A stretch of 64,000 nt of DNA from Chloroflexi bacterium GWB2_49_20. Its GTDB lineage: Bacteria; Chloroflexota; Anaerolineae; Anaerolineales; Villigracilaceae. Shown here one piece after another: positions 17,361 through 26,035 of the stretch (the stretch's first letter is position 1; every line of letters begins with the position of its first letter). A model generated the notes under the pieces. The model saw only the letters and a list, made by a program, of their open reading frames with translations. It made no database searches and was not told the origin of the DNA. The translations under genes and the position numbers were made by a program. The stretch is taken from positions 1-64,000 of the forward strand of contig MGMF01000002.1 of assembly GCA_001796335.1 (NCBI GenBank), written 5' to 3'.

Positions 17361-18571
17361 CAGAACAATTGTATTTTGATGATGCCTTGTGTCTGGAATT
17401 TACTGCTGAAGTAACCGAAATACTCCCCGGAAAAGATGGGAAGGTATCTGTGGTAATGCCTGGCACTTATTTTTATCCAACCAGCGGTGGGCAGGATCAT
17501 GATACCGGTAAAATCGGGATAGCCAATGTTTTGGATGTAGTTAAGAGCGAAGATGACAGAATCATACACATTTTGGATAGGGAGATCCTACCGGGGATAT
17601 ATTCTGCCAGCATTGATAAAACGAGACGCTGGCAAAACATGCAGGCTCACACCGCCCAGCATATTTTGAGTCGGGCTTTTGAACTTGCTTTGAACCTGGA
17701 AACATTATCCGCTAATATTAATTCTGACAAACCCTCAACAATCGACCTGAATGTCAGTAATATTTCAGCGAGTGATTTCAATAAAGTGGAAGAGATTGCG
17801 AATGCCGTGCTCTTCGAAAACCGGCAGGTGAAAAGCTACTACATAACTGACAACGATGTCTCTCAAATCCCATTTAGAAAACCTCCAAAAGTTTCAGGTA
17901 AGATCCGGGTGGTGGAAGTGGATGAGTATGATTATTCGGCGTGCGGTGGAACACATTGCCCCCAAACTGGTATGGCGGGTTTGATAAAAATTCTTAAGTC
18001 TGAAACCCAAAACCATAAAGTACGGATCCATTTTGTGGCGGGATACTTGGCTTTGCGGATATTTCAAAAAACTTATGACACAGTGAGAAATATTTCGAGC
18101 GTGATGGGTTCCAACACGGATGAATTAACGATATCAATTCAACGACAGGCGGAAAGTTTACAGCAATTACACTTTGAGCTGGATGCCTGTAAATCGAGAA
18201 TTCTAACCTTCGAAGTGAAACAACTGGTAGAATCGGCCATTCCGATTGGAAACTTGATGTTAATAACGAATTTATTCCCGGATAAATTACCCGTTGAATT
18301 GCGTAAATTGGTTGCCATGATTCGATCCAACGAAGGGTATGTCATTGTTTTGGCGGCTTTGGAGGGAAGGAAATTATCCATGGTGGTTGGAGCCTCGCAG
18401 GATGTTCATCTGGATGCCAGAAGGATATTGAACCTGCACCTGGAAAAATATCATGGGCACGGTGGCGGAGATCAGCTTATGGCGCAAGGTGGATGCGTTC
18501 TTTCTGAAGAGGGCGTGGACGACTTATTTAAGGACACCATAAATATTGTTAACAGCATGGATCAAGCCTGA
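17357..18571 (+). CDS. AlaX-like alanyl-tRNA editing protein with DHHA1 domain
   Basis: The protein resembles the editing half of alanyl-tRNA synthetase without its aminoacylation core. It has a beta-barrel start (residues 1-90), then HTAQHILSRAF (HxxxH zinc ligands, near 100) and the CGGTHCPQTG ligands near 197, which form the Ser-tRNA(Ala)/Gly-tRNA(Ala) deacylase site. A DHHA1-type C-terminal domain ends in HGHGGGDQLMAQGG. This is the long AlaX form, about 400 residues. It would clear mischarged tRNA(Ala) in the cytoplasm. Its ATG overlaps the queA stop codon. Confidence 0.9.
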   Translation: MTEQLYFDDALCLEFTAEVTEILPGKDGKVSVVMPGTYFYPTSGGQDHDTGKIGIANVLDVVKSEDDRIIHILDREILPGIYSASIDKTRRWQNMQAHTAQHILSRAFELALNLETLSANINSDKPSTIDLNVSNISASDFNKVEEIANAVLFENRQVKSYYITDNDVSQIPFRKPPKVSGKIRVVEVDEYDYSACGGTHCPQTGMAGLIKILKSETQNHKVRIHFVAGYLALRIFQKTYDTVRNISSVMGSNTDELTISIQRQAESLQQLHFELDACKSRILTFEVKQLVESAIPIGNLMLITNLFPDKLPVELRKLVAMIRSNEGYVIVLAALEGRKLSMVVGASQDVHLDARRILNLHLEKYHGHGGGDQLMAQGGCVLSEEGVDDLFKDTINIVNSMDQA

Positions 18572-18615
18572 ATTGTAGACGGTTTTTATTACAATGCGAG
18601 TGCAGAACCTGAAAA

Positions 18616-19287
18616 ATGAATAATCTCCATAATTTATCTTCCCTTGAAAATGAGATCATTAATTGCAGACTATGTCCACGTCTGGTAGCCTGGCGGGAAG
18701 AGGTAGCCATGCAGAAACGCAGAGCATATTTCAATTGGGACTATTGGGGAAAACCGGTACCGGGTTTTGGTGATCCAAAAGCCCGGGTGATGGCTGTGGG
18801 TCTTGCCCCGGGAGCACATGGTTCGAATCGAACCGGAAGGATGTTCACTGGCGATGCCTCAGGTGATTTCCTTTACCCGGCTTTGTTTAGAGCAGGCTTT
18901 GCCAACCAATCCAGGGTGGAAGATCTTAACGATGGCTTGTTCTTGAATGACTTGTTTATCACGGCAGTATGTCGCTGTGCACCTCCTGCGAATAAACCCA
19001 ATAGTGATGAAATGAATTTATGTCAACCTTTTTTAATGCGGGAGATCGACTTGATCCAACCCAAGATTTATGTTGCGCTTGGACGGATTGCATATGAAAG
19101 AATTCTAATGTTGTATTCTTTTCGACCAAGCGATATGGAATTCGAACATGGTGCAACTTATTTTCTGGATGAACACCATACCCTGGTGTGTAGTTATCAC
19201 CCCAGCCGGCAAAATACTCAAACCGGACGACTTACCAAGGAAATGTTTGATCAAATATGGTTGAGTGTCAGGAAGGTATTGGAATAA
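18616..19287 (+). CDS. Family 5 (UDGb-type) uracil-DNA glycosylase
   Basis: The enzyme removes deaminated bases from DNA. Evidence is the Fe-S cysteine pair CRLC near the N-terminus with later partners in AVCRCAPP and MNLCQPF. Motif 1 is GLAPGAHGSNRTGRMF, where family 5 has Ala rather than the Asn or Asp of other families. The C-terminal motif is SYHPSRQNTQTGRL. The 223-residue length fits. It starts 44 bases after the AlaX-like gene in a run of housekeeping genes. Family 5 enzymes are frequent in thermophiles and Actinobacteria and accept hypoxanthine as well as uracil. Confidence 0.88.
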   Translation: MNNLHNLSSLENEIINCRLCPRLVAWREEVAMQKRRAYFNWDYWGKPVPGFGDPKARVMAVGLAPGAHGSNRTGRMFTGDASGDFLYPALFRAGFANQSRVEDLNDGLFLNDLFITAVCRCAPPANKPNSDEMNLCQPFLMREIDLIQPKIYVALGRIAYERILMLYSFRPSDMEFEHGATYFLDEHHTLVCSYHPSRQNTQTGRLTKEMFDQIWLSVRKVLE

Positions 19288-19406
19288 TAATGAATGGAAA
19301 TCCTAATAATTAAGTTTGGCGCGATCTTGATCACACAAGCTAATACTAAGATTGTAAAATAAGTTTTAGGATAAAATATTATACGGTTTTGTGCTTGGAG
19401 TTTTAA

Positions 19407-20702
19407 ATGCGTGCAACAGATATAATCATCAAAAAACGTGATAAAGAGGAACTCTCGAAAGAAGAAATAGAATTCTTCATCGAGGGTTTTACCAGTGGAG
19501 ACATCCCAGACTATCAGGTATCCGCCTGGGCCATGGCTGTGCTTTTAAATGGGATGACAAATCGTGAAGTAACCGATCTAACCCTGGCCATGGCTCAGTC
19601 TGGTGACACTCTTGATATGGGTAAGCTGGTCAAGATTTCGGTGGATAAGCACTCAACTGGAGGCGTGGGAGATAAAACCAGCTTGGTGGTCCTCCCTGTC
19701 GTGGCTGCCTGTGGTTTGCCTGTTGGAAAAATGTCTGGACACGGTTTGGGATTCAGCGGTGGAACCTTGGACAAAATGGAGTCAATCCCAGGCTACCGAA
19801 CCAATCTAAGCCTGGAGGAATTCGAACGTCAATTGTTAGAGATCGGACTGGTACTGACAGGACAATCACGTACTCTTGCTCCGGCTGATGGAAAGCTGTA
19901 TGCTCTGCGGGATGTAACCGGGACAGTTCCAGCTATTGCATTAATCGCATCATCCATTATGAGTAAAAAGATCGCGGCTGGTGCACACGCCATCGTATTG
20001 GATGTTAAGACAGGTTTGGGTGCCTTCATGCAGTCCATAGAAGAAGCGAGAGAACTGGCGAAAATGATGGTTTCCATCGGTGAATTAGCCGGGAGAAAAG
20101 TGGTTGCTCTATTATCTGATATGAACCAGCCGCTTGGGTATGCAGTTGGCAATTCTTTGGAAGTTTGTGAGGCAATCGACACATTACATGGCGAAGGCCC
20201 AGCCGATTTTTGTGAACATTGCCTTGTCTTAAGTGCTCATATGTTATTGCTTGGAGGAATTGCTTCAGATATGGTAACATCTTTGAAACTTGCAGAAAAA
20301 GCAATTCAAACTGGGACTGCATATGAAAAATTCAAAAATCTTGTAGAAGCCCAGGGTGGGGATGCAACTTTTGTTGATGATTCTTCTAAATTTCCAAGAG
20401 CAAGGTTTATTGAGAAAATTGAATCACAGAAAAAAGGGTATGTTTCACAGGTTCATGCCAGGCTGATCGGTGAAGCCTCGGTGATATTAGGGGCAGGGCG
20501 GACAAAAAAGGATGACAACATCGACCATTCTGTCGGGATTGTGGTTCATCGAAAAGTTGGCGATTATATAGAACCAGGAGATTTACTTTATACTTTGCAT
20601 GCCAACAGTCAGGAGCAAGTGGAAGAAGTCAAACAATACCTGCTGGATTCTTTTATAATTCAAAATGACAAAATATCTCCATTGCCCTTGTTCTATGAGT
20701 AA
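19407..20702 (+). CDS. pdp: Pyrimidine-nucleoside/thymidine phosphorylase
   Basis: The enzyme splits thymidine, uridine or deoxyuridine with phosphate to the base and (deoxy)ribose 1-phosphate. The phosphate site is VDKHSTGGVGDKTSLV (about 80-95), followed by GRGLGFSGGTLDK-like GHGLGFSGGTLDK and the base-binding region TGQSRTLAPADGKLYALRD. The 431-residue length is typical, and sequence flavour favours the broad-specificity Pdp type over E. coli-like DeoA, though this needs alignment. GGAG lies 8 bases upstream of the ATG. The uracil released would feed upp. Confidence 0.93.
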   Translation: MRATDIIIKKRDKEELSKEEIEFFIEGFTSGDIPDYQVSAWAMAVLLNGMTNREVTDLTLAMAQSGDTLDMGKLVKISVDKHSTGGVGDKTSLVVLPVVAACGLPVGKMSGHGLGFSGGTLDKMESIPGYRTNLSLEEFERQLLEIGLVLTGQSRTLAPADGKLYALRDVTGTVPAIALIASSIMSKKIAAGAHAIVLDVKTGLGAFMQSIEEARELAKMMVSIGELAGRKVVALLSDMNQPLGYAVGNSLEVCEAIDTLHGEGPADFCEHCLVLSAHMLLLGGIASDMVTSLKLAEKAIQTGTAYEKFKNLVEAQGGDATFVDDSSKFPRARFIEKIESQKKGYVSQVHARLIGEASVILGAGRTKKDDNIDHSVGIVVHRKVGDYIEPGDLLYTLHANSQEQVEEVKQYLLDSFIIQNDKISPLPLFYE

Positions 20703-20782
20703 TTAACCGGTGGTTATTTTAAAAAATACTTGCTTAAACACGTAGAATCGTGCATACTAATAGCAGGAGTAGGAGTGAGCAA

Positions 20783-23700
20783 ATGACGAAAATTTCCCTG
20801 CGAGTTTATAATCGTGAAATAGAAGCCATGGTTGAAGGTGGGAATATAGGTGAGGCCATAGCTCATTGCCAACATATATTAAAAACATTCCCAATGCATC
20901 TGGAAACCTATCGATTGTTGGGAAAGGCATTTTTGGAAGCTCGCCGGTATACTGATGCAGCTGATATATTTCAACGTATCTTAATGTCTGTACCGGATGA
21001 TTTTATTTCTCATGTTGGCATGAGCATTATCCGGGATGATGAAAGCAAACTGGATGAGGCAATCTGGCACATGGAACGTGCCTTTGAAGTTCAACCTTCT
21101 AACCCGGCCATTCAAGACGAATTGCGGAAATTATACGGTAGGCGGGATGGTGTAAAGCCTCCAAAAGTACGTCTGACGCGCGATGCGCTGGCAAATATGT
21201 ACACTCAGGGAGCCTTATATAGTCAGGCGATTGCAGAGATCCGGGCTGTCCTGGTGGACGACCCAAACCGGCCAGATCTGCAGGTGATGTTGGCCAGGGC
21301 TTATAGCAAGGACGGGCGAAAAAAACAGGCCATAGAAATATGTACAGATTTGTTAAAAAAATATCCGTATTGTTTCGATGCACTCAGGATATTATTGGAT
21401 TTAATGCCTTCAACGGACCAGCACGAAATCACCCAGACTTACCGACACCGCATCAAGGCCATTGATCCATATGCAGGATTTGTCACTGGTTCCATTTTTA
21501 ATTCTGACAAAGTGGCAGACACTGCAGTTAATTTAGAGTTCTTGGATTATGATCCAAATAACATGGAAAGCGAATCCCAGCCACCTTGGGCTTCGTCCCT
21601 GGGAATAAAGCTGGAGCCTGATAACACCCAGCAGGGTGTACCTGATTGGCTTTCAGAAAAAACTACAGAAGAACTACCGATTTCAGAAGAAGATAGTTCC
21701 ATTCCTGTAAAGGATGAAGAAGAACAAGCAAGTTCTGAAATCGTGGAAATGTCTCCTTTGATGCGCTCATCGGGGTGGGAAAAATCAACCGATTTAACCT
21801 TTGAACCTCCAGTTTTTGAGGAAACCGAATCAGAAAGCGATGAACCAATTGCACGGGCAGATCTCCCTGAATGGCTTAAGGACATGGCTCCAAAAAGGGA
21901 AATGTCAGAAGCCGGTCAGGCATCCGATACATTTGGTGCTACGTTGGATGAGGCACCAACCAGCTCTGTTCAGGGAGTTATCCATCTCGATGCCGATGAA
22001 GAATCTGGTATTACGAAAGCGGACTTTTCTGAAGATATACCGGGTTGGTTGAAAGATATGGGAGATGATAAACCGATCCAGGCAGAGGTACCAATGGTAT
22101 CACTAGCGATGGATGCTGGCCAGGAAGTTAATGGTGAGTTAGCTTTAGAACAAACTCAGGAAACCAGTCAAAAACCAGACGAAGAATCTGGTATTACGAA
22201 TGCGGGTTTTTCTGAAGAAATGCCGGATTGGTTGAAAGATTTGGTAGATGTGAAACCGATCCAGGCAGAGGCGCCAATGGCATCACTAGCTATGGATGCT
22301 GGCAAGGAAGTTAATGGTGAGTTAGCTTTAGAACAAACTCAGGAAACCAGTCAAAAACCAGATGAAGAATCTGATATTGCAAATGTTGGCCCTGAAGAAG
22401 AAAATCCAGATTGGTTGAAGGAAATAAGATCTGACGAACCAACTAATACAGAGATGCCAATGGCATCCCAATCCTTGGATGTCGGTATTAGTGAGTTTAA
22501 AACGGAACAAACCCAGGAAACCAGTGAAAAACCATTTGAACAAACAGTGGACTTTATCTCTGAATTGTTGGGTGAAAATCAACAAGAATCGACAGATGGT
22601 GGTAATGACGTGAAAGAAAGGGCGGACGATGAAGAAGACTTGCCTGATTGGTTAATAGATAGCGGACTTGATAAGCAGGGTCAAGGAAGAGAGAAGGAAA
22701 ATGAACCTCTCTCTGAAGTTCTAAGCCAGACAGACGATATTCCTCCTTCTCAAAACCAGTATGAAACAACTCTTGAAGCCAATACTCAGGAGGATGTACC
22801 TGTTTGGTTGAAGGAAGTCGATTCGACCATGGAAGAGCAAGCAGCCATTGATGAAACAACAACCATTGGAGCAGTTGAACCTGCAGTTCCATACGGGGAT
22901 GAAGATCAGACTGATATTCCTGAAGCAATTTCAGAACCCGGAGGATTTGCAGAAGTTTTGCCCCCCTCGATCGGTGAAGAAACAACCATGGATTCAAAAC
23001 CATTCGAGGCGAAAATACATCCAATGGATGATCAGGATGCTGCCTTGGCATGGTTGGAGAGTTTGGCCGTCAGACAAGGTGCAAAATCTGAAGAACTCCT
23101 GACCAAACCAGAAGATAGATTGGATGAGCCCCCTGAGTGGGTGAGAAATACTGTTGAAGAATTATCAAAACCTGCTGAAGATAAGGCATTAATCTCATAT
23201 CAAGATGAAACGAAATTTGTTGAAACGACTAATCAAGAAAGCAACTCCGCCAAGATAGAAGAGGATTTTTCTAATGCAAAATTACCGGGCGATGATAAGC
23301 TGCAGGTGTTGGATGCAGGAAGCAGAGAGGAATTGGTAGAAGGTGTTTTATTTGAATCAACCGTTCTTGAAAAAATTTCTGAGGAATTCGTCCAACCAGA
23401 GGAAGAGCTATCTTCTGAAATTCCTCCTTCAATTTCAGATGTACATACCATTGGATTAGGAGATGAATTTTCACCAGAAGGCGGACTGGAGGCTGACCAA
23501 ACTTTGCACCTGGATCACACAGATAGATCAGAGCCTGAGTTTGCAGCCACAGCGGATGCAGACGTCTCTAAATGGTTGCAGGAAATGGATGTTCACGATG
23601 CAACCATCGAAGAGAAACCAGATTTTCCAAATGTGGAGGAATTTTACGGCAAAGATGTGTCCGAGCCACTTCCAGACTGGTTGCAAGATTTGGAAAAAGA

Positions 23701-24319
23701 ATCTTCTACTGATTGGATTTCAAAGTCTGATAACTTGTCTGAAATGGAAAAAGATGCCGCTAAATCTGAATTGGTATCTGATCATACAGATATTGATGAT
23801 CTAGGAGAAATTTTTCCAACGGACCCCACAGATTGGGCTATTGAACAAAAAGAGACCGAACCTGAAATTGAGCCGCTGGGCGATTCTGTGAAACCAGTTG
23901 CGCCAGATGAATGGCAACCAATGCGTGCAGAAGAACCAGCACCCAAATCAGATTTAACTGAAATATCCAAAATAGATTTAGTTTCAACCAGTACGGAACC
24001 TCCCAGTGTTGGGGAACTAGCCGGTACAGGCATGATATCAGAGATTCCAGCGAAAGATATTGAGAAAGAAGCCGAAACCCTTGAGCGGGCTCAAAATTTC
24101 ATTGAAAGTGGCGATCTAAAGAATGCCATCGATGAATATGACCGTTTGATCAAAAAGGGGCAGTTGCTGGAAGGAGTAATACACAATTTGCGTGAAACCA
24201 CTTCCCGATATCCGAGTGATATTGGCATCTGGCAATTACTGGGCGATGCTTATATGCGGGCAAACCGACTTCAGGATGCTCTGGACGCGTATACCAAAGC
24301 CGAAGAGTTACTGCGTTGA
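20783..24319 (+). CDS. Large acidic TPR protein with repeated PxWL motifs
   Basis: Function unknown. The 1178-residue protein has N-terminal TPR helices (about 5-230) and another TPR block at the C-terminus (about 1105-1178). The very acidic, Ser/Thr/Pro-rich linker between them should be disordered. The linker holds at least ten copies of a short motif, [LVIM]PxWL(K/Q)(D/E), between 21638 and 23690. It also contains three tandem 61-codon units. No signal peptide or membrane helix is seen. The start at 20783 follows an AGGAG 8 bases upstream; a GTG at 20750 is also in frame. A scaffold role is a guess. It ends before a strong hairpin. Confidence 0.8.
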   Translation: MTKISLRVYNREIEAMVEGGNIGEAIAHCQHILKTFPMHLETYRLLGKAFLEARRYTDAADIFQRILMSVPDDFISHVGMSIIRDDESKLDEAIWHMERAFEVQPSNPAIQDELRKLYGRRDGVKPPKVRLTRDALANMYTQGALYSQAIAEIRAVLVDDPNRPDLQVMLARAYSKDGRKKQAIEICTDLLKKYPYCFDALRILLDLMPSTDQHEITQTYRHRIKAIDPYAGFVTGSIFNSDKVADTAVNLEFLDYDPNNMESESQPPWASSLGIKLEPDNTQQGVPDWLSEKTTEELPISEEDSSIPVKDEEEQASSEIVEMSPLMRSSGWEKSTDLTFEPPVFEETESESDEPIARADLPEWLKDMAPKREMSEAGQASDTFGATLDEAPTSSVQGVIHLDADEESGITKADFSEDIPGWLKDMGDDKPIQAEVPMVSLAMDAGQEVNGELALEQTQETSQKPDEESGITNAGFSEEMPDWLKDLVDVKPIQAEAPMASLAMDAGKEVNGELALEQTQETSQKPDEESDIANVGPEEENPDWLKEIRSDEPTNTEMPMASQSLDVGISEFKTEQTQETSEKPFEQTVDFISELLGENQQESTDGGNDVKERADDEEDLPDWLIDSGLDKQGQGREKENEPLSEVLSQTDDIPPSQNQYETTLEANTQEDVPVWLKEVDSTMEEQAAIDETTTIGAVEPAVPYGDEDQTDIPEAISEPGGFAEVLPPSIGEETTMDSKPFEAKIHPMDDQDAALAWLESLAVRQGAKSEELLTKPEDRLDEPPEWVRNTVEELSKPAEDKALISYQDETKFVETTNQESNSAKIEEDFSNAKLPGDDKLQVLDAGSREELVEGVLFESTVLEKISEEFVQPEEELSSEIPPSISDVHTIGLGDEFSPEGGLEADQTLHLDHTDRSEPEFAATADADVSKWLQEMDVHDATIEEKPDFPNVEEFYGKDVSEPLPDWLQDLEKESSTDWISKSDNLSEMEKDAAKSELVSDHTDIDDLGEIFPTDPTDWAIEQKETEPEIEPLGDSVKPVAPDEWQPMRAEEPAPKSDLTEISKIDLVSTSTEPPSVGELAGTGMISEIPAKDIEKEAETLERAQNFIESGDLKNAIDEYDRLIKKGQLLEGVIHNLRETTSRYPSDIGIWQLLGDAYMRANRLQDALDAYTKAEELLR
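21995..22540 (+). repeat. Three tandem 183-bp units inside the TPR gene
   Basis: Units begin at 21995, 22178 and 22361, exactly 183 bases (61 codons) apart. Each encodes an E-S-[GD]-I segment, a PxWLK[DE] motif, an [AE]-[VAM]-PM[VA]S stretch and a TQETS[QE]KP end. The first two units are nearly identical in DNA and the third has diverged, which indicates recent in-frame duplication of part of the linker. Confidence 0.9.
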
Positions 24320-24360
24320 TAAGGGAAAGTTAAATTGGCGGTGAACCTTTCTGCATGATA

Positions 24361-24397
24361 AAATATAAACCTCGGGCAATCCCCGAGGTTTATATTT
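24361..24397. terminator. 16-bp stem-loop after the TPR gene
   Basis: A perfect 16-base arm (24361-24376) pairs with 24382-24397 around a 5-base loop, about 40 bases after the TPR stop codon. The outer arm is A/T-rich (AAATATAAA/TTTATATTT) around a GC-rich CCTCGGG core, the shape of an intrinsic terminator. Confidence 0.8.
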
Positions 24398-24431
24398 GCT
24401 TATGGAGAGTAACATCACACAAAAAAGGGGT

Positions 24432-24474
24432 GGTAGGTTGTGAAAGCGAGAGAAGCTCGCTTTCACAACCTACC
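24432..24474. repeat. Perfect 19-bp inverted repeat upstream of ndk
   Basis: Bases 24432-24450 are exactly complementary to 24456-24474 with a 5-base AGAAG loop. No T-run follows. It lies 35 bases beyond the preceding terminator-like hairpin and 36 bases before ndk. It could act as a second terminator, an RNA-stabilising element or a small repeat element. Confidence 0.75.
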
Positions 24475-24510
24475 CTTCCCCCGAATTATTAAAAAGATTC
24501 TTTGGAGGTT

Positions 24511-24963
24511 ATGTTGGAAAAAACATTAGTACTTGTCAAACCTGACGGAGTCCAACGCGGTTTGATTGGAGAAATAATCAATCGATTGGAACGGAGAGGA
24601 TTGAAATTAGTTGCAGCGAAGTTTATCACGGTGAGCAAGGAATTGGCTGAAAAGCATTATTCCATCCACAAAGGAAAGCCTTTTTATGATGGATTGATCG
24701 CCTATATTTTATCGGCTCCAGTTATGGCCATGGTTTGGGAAGGTCCAATTGCAATTGACGCAGTCCGGCAAACCATGGGGGCAACCCGACCAACAGAAGC
24801 GGCACCCGGATCAATTCGCCATGATTTCGGACTTGAAATTGGAAGAAATCTTACTCATGCGTCAGATACAGTTGAAAACGGAAAAAAAGAAGTAGCACTC
24901 TGGTTTACTCCTGAAGAAGTGGTAACTTGGGAGCGGGCCATTGATTCATGGGTATTTGAATAA
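24511..24963 (+). CDS. ndk: Nucleoside diphosphate kinase
   Basis: Ndk balances nucleoside triphosphates by phospho-histidine transfer. The active-site His116 lies in NLTHASD. KPDGVQRGLIGEI, RTMGATRP-like QTMGATRPTEAAPGSIR and the W-F end are typical. GGAGG at 24504-24508 is only 2 bases from the ATG at 24511 and 5 bases from a TTG at 24514 that would give MEKTLVLVKPDG, so the true start may be that TTG. The 150-residue length is standard. The gene stands alone between two hairpins and converges on rsfS. Confidence 0.96.
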   Translation: MLEKTLVLVKPDGVQRGLIGEIINRLERRGLKLVAAKFITVSKELAEKHYSIHKGKPFYDGLIAYILSAPVMAMVWEGPIAIDAVRQTMGATRPTEAAPGSIRHDFGLEIGRNLTHASDTVENGKKEVALWFTPEEVVTWERAIDSWVFE

Positions 24964-24986
24964 TAAATTTAGAATTGGTAAAAATA

Positions 24987-25040
24987 AATATCAATAAGCA
25001 TTTACCCGCATTCTGAAAAAGGTCAATGCTTATTGATATT
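24987..25040. terminator. Bidirectional hairpin between ndk and rsfS
   Basis: Bases 24987-25002 pair perfectly with 25025-25040 (16 bp) around a 22-base loop. It starts 24 bases after the ndk stop and reaches into the stop codon of the convergent rsfS, so it can end transcripts from both sides. The stem is A/T-rich. Confidence 0.6.
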
Positions 25041-25377
25041 ACTGGACATGCAGGATTATTCTCCCATCATGCCAGAGATCTTCTAATTTATAATAGTCGC
25101 GTTGATCGGGGGAAAAAAGATGGACAAGGATTGATCCAAAATCAACCACCATCCAGCCGCATTGAGAATTCCCTTCAATCTTCCCCTTTATTTTATGTTT
25201 TTCGTTCACACTCATTACAACGGAATCTGCCAGAGCATCCAACATTCGATCACTGGTTCCGGTACATATGATGAAATAATCAGTAAATGATGCGATTTTT
25301 TGAATATCGAGGAGAAGAATTTCTTCCCCTTTTTTCTCTTCCAGTGAATTAACGATTGTATGAGCGATATCAAGCAT
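25039..25377 (-). CDS. rsfS: Ribosome silencing factor RsfS
   Basis: RsfS (RsfA/Iojap family) binds ribosomal protein uL14 and blocks subunit joining when nutrients fall. Family marks are the IVNSLEEKKGEEILLLDI start, TDYFIICTGTSDR, EGNSQCGWMVVDFGSILVHLF and YYKLEDLW near the end. At 112 residues it is complete. It follows thpR with a 26-base gap on the same strand. nadD, its usual neighbour in other bacteria, is not nearby. Confidence 0.95.
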   Translation of the reverse strand: MLDIAHTIVNSLEEKKGEEILLLDIQKIASFTDYFIICTGTSDRMLDALADSVVMSVNEKHKIKGKIEGNSQCGWMVVDFGSILVHLFSPDQRDYYKLEDLWHDGRIILHVQ

Positions 25378-25403
25378 ATTTAAATTTCACCTCTCTGAGT
25401 ATT

Positions 25404-25982
25404 TTATTTCCCAAATGGGATGATATGGATGGAAGTATAAATCGGGCCGCCAGGTTTTAAATCACTCTTGAATATCTTTATTTCACTGATGATTAGCGGA
25501 TCAATGCAATCAAGATTTATTGATTTAAAATCCATTAACATTTTTTTCGTATTTACCATTGGAAAACTGTTTCCAATCCGCCCCAACGTGATATGAGGAG
25601 AAAATGACCTGGTTTCAGGTTGATGCCCAAGTTTGGATGCAATTTCTTCTATTTTATTGTAGACAGTAATTAGAATGGCAGGTGTGCTTACACCGCCCCA
25701 AATTATTCTGGGTTTCCTTGCATTTGGGAAAATACCCATTTCCGAGAAAGAGATTGTAAATGGTTCAATCTTTATGGCATCAAAGCCAAGTGATCGGGCT
25801 AATATTTTCAGGTTTTGTGGGGATTCATCCCCAAGAAACTTCAAGGTCAGATGGATATTTCCTGTTTGAACCCAGCGAACATCTGGTTTTGGATAATCTT
25901 GTCTCAGATTGGCTGTCTGCTTGATGATGGCATCCTGAGTTGTGGAAGGTATTTCTATTGCCACGAATGAACAGAGCTTCAT
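25404..25982 (-). CDS. thpR: RNA 2',3'-cyclic phosphodiesterase (LigT/ThpR)
   Basis: This 2H-phosphoesterase opens 2',3'-cyclic phosphates on RNA ends. The two catalytic HxTL motifs are present: IHLTLKF (His44) and PHITLGR (His130), in the usual spacing. The start at 25982 (MKLCSFVAIEIP) is the family N-terminus; a start 12 codons upstream would add an unrelated hydrophobic stretch. No strong ribosome site is visible. The gene lies downstream of the molybdenum-cofactor accessory genes on the same strand, probably by chance. Confidence 0.9.
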   Translation of the reverse strand: MKLCSFVAIEIPSTTQDAIIKQTANLRQDYPKPDVRWVQTGNIHLTLKFLGDESPQNLKILARSLGFDAIKIEPFTISFSEMGIFPNARKPRIIWGGVSTPAILITVYNKIEEIASKLGHQPETRSFSPHITLGRIGNSFPMVNTKKMLMDFKSINLDCIDPLIISEIKIFKSDLKPGGPIYTSIHIIPFGK

Positions 25983-26035
25983 TGAGATAAAAATAGCATA
26001 ATAAGTAAAAACTCGCAAGAGGTAGTTTTCTGATT

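Noticed and set aside
20750..20782. GTG start for the TPR gene
   Set aside because: The ATG at 20783 has an AGGAG at proper distance; the extra 11 residues look unrelated.
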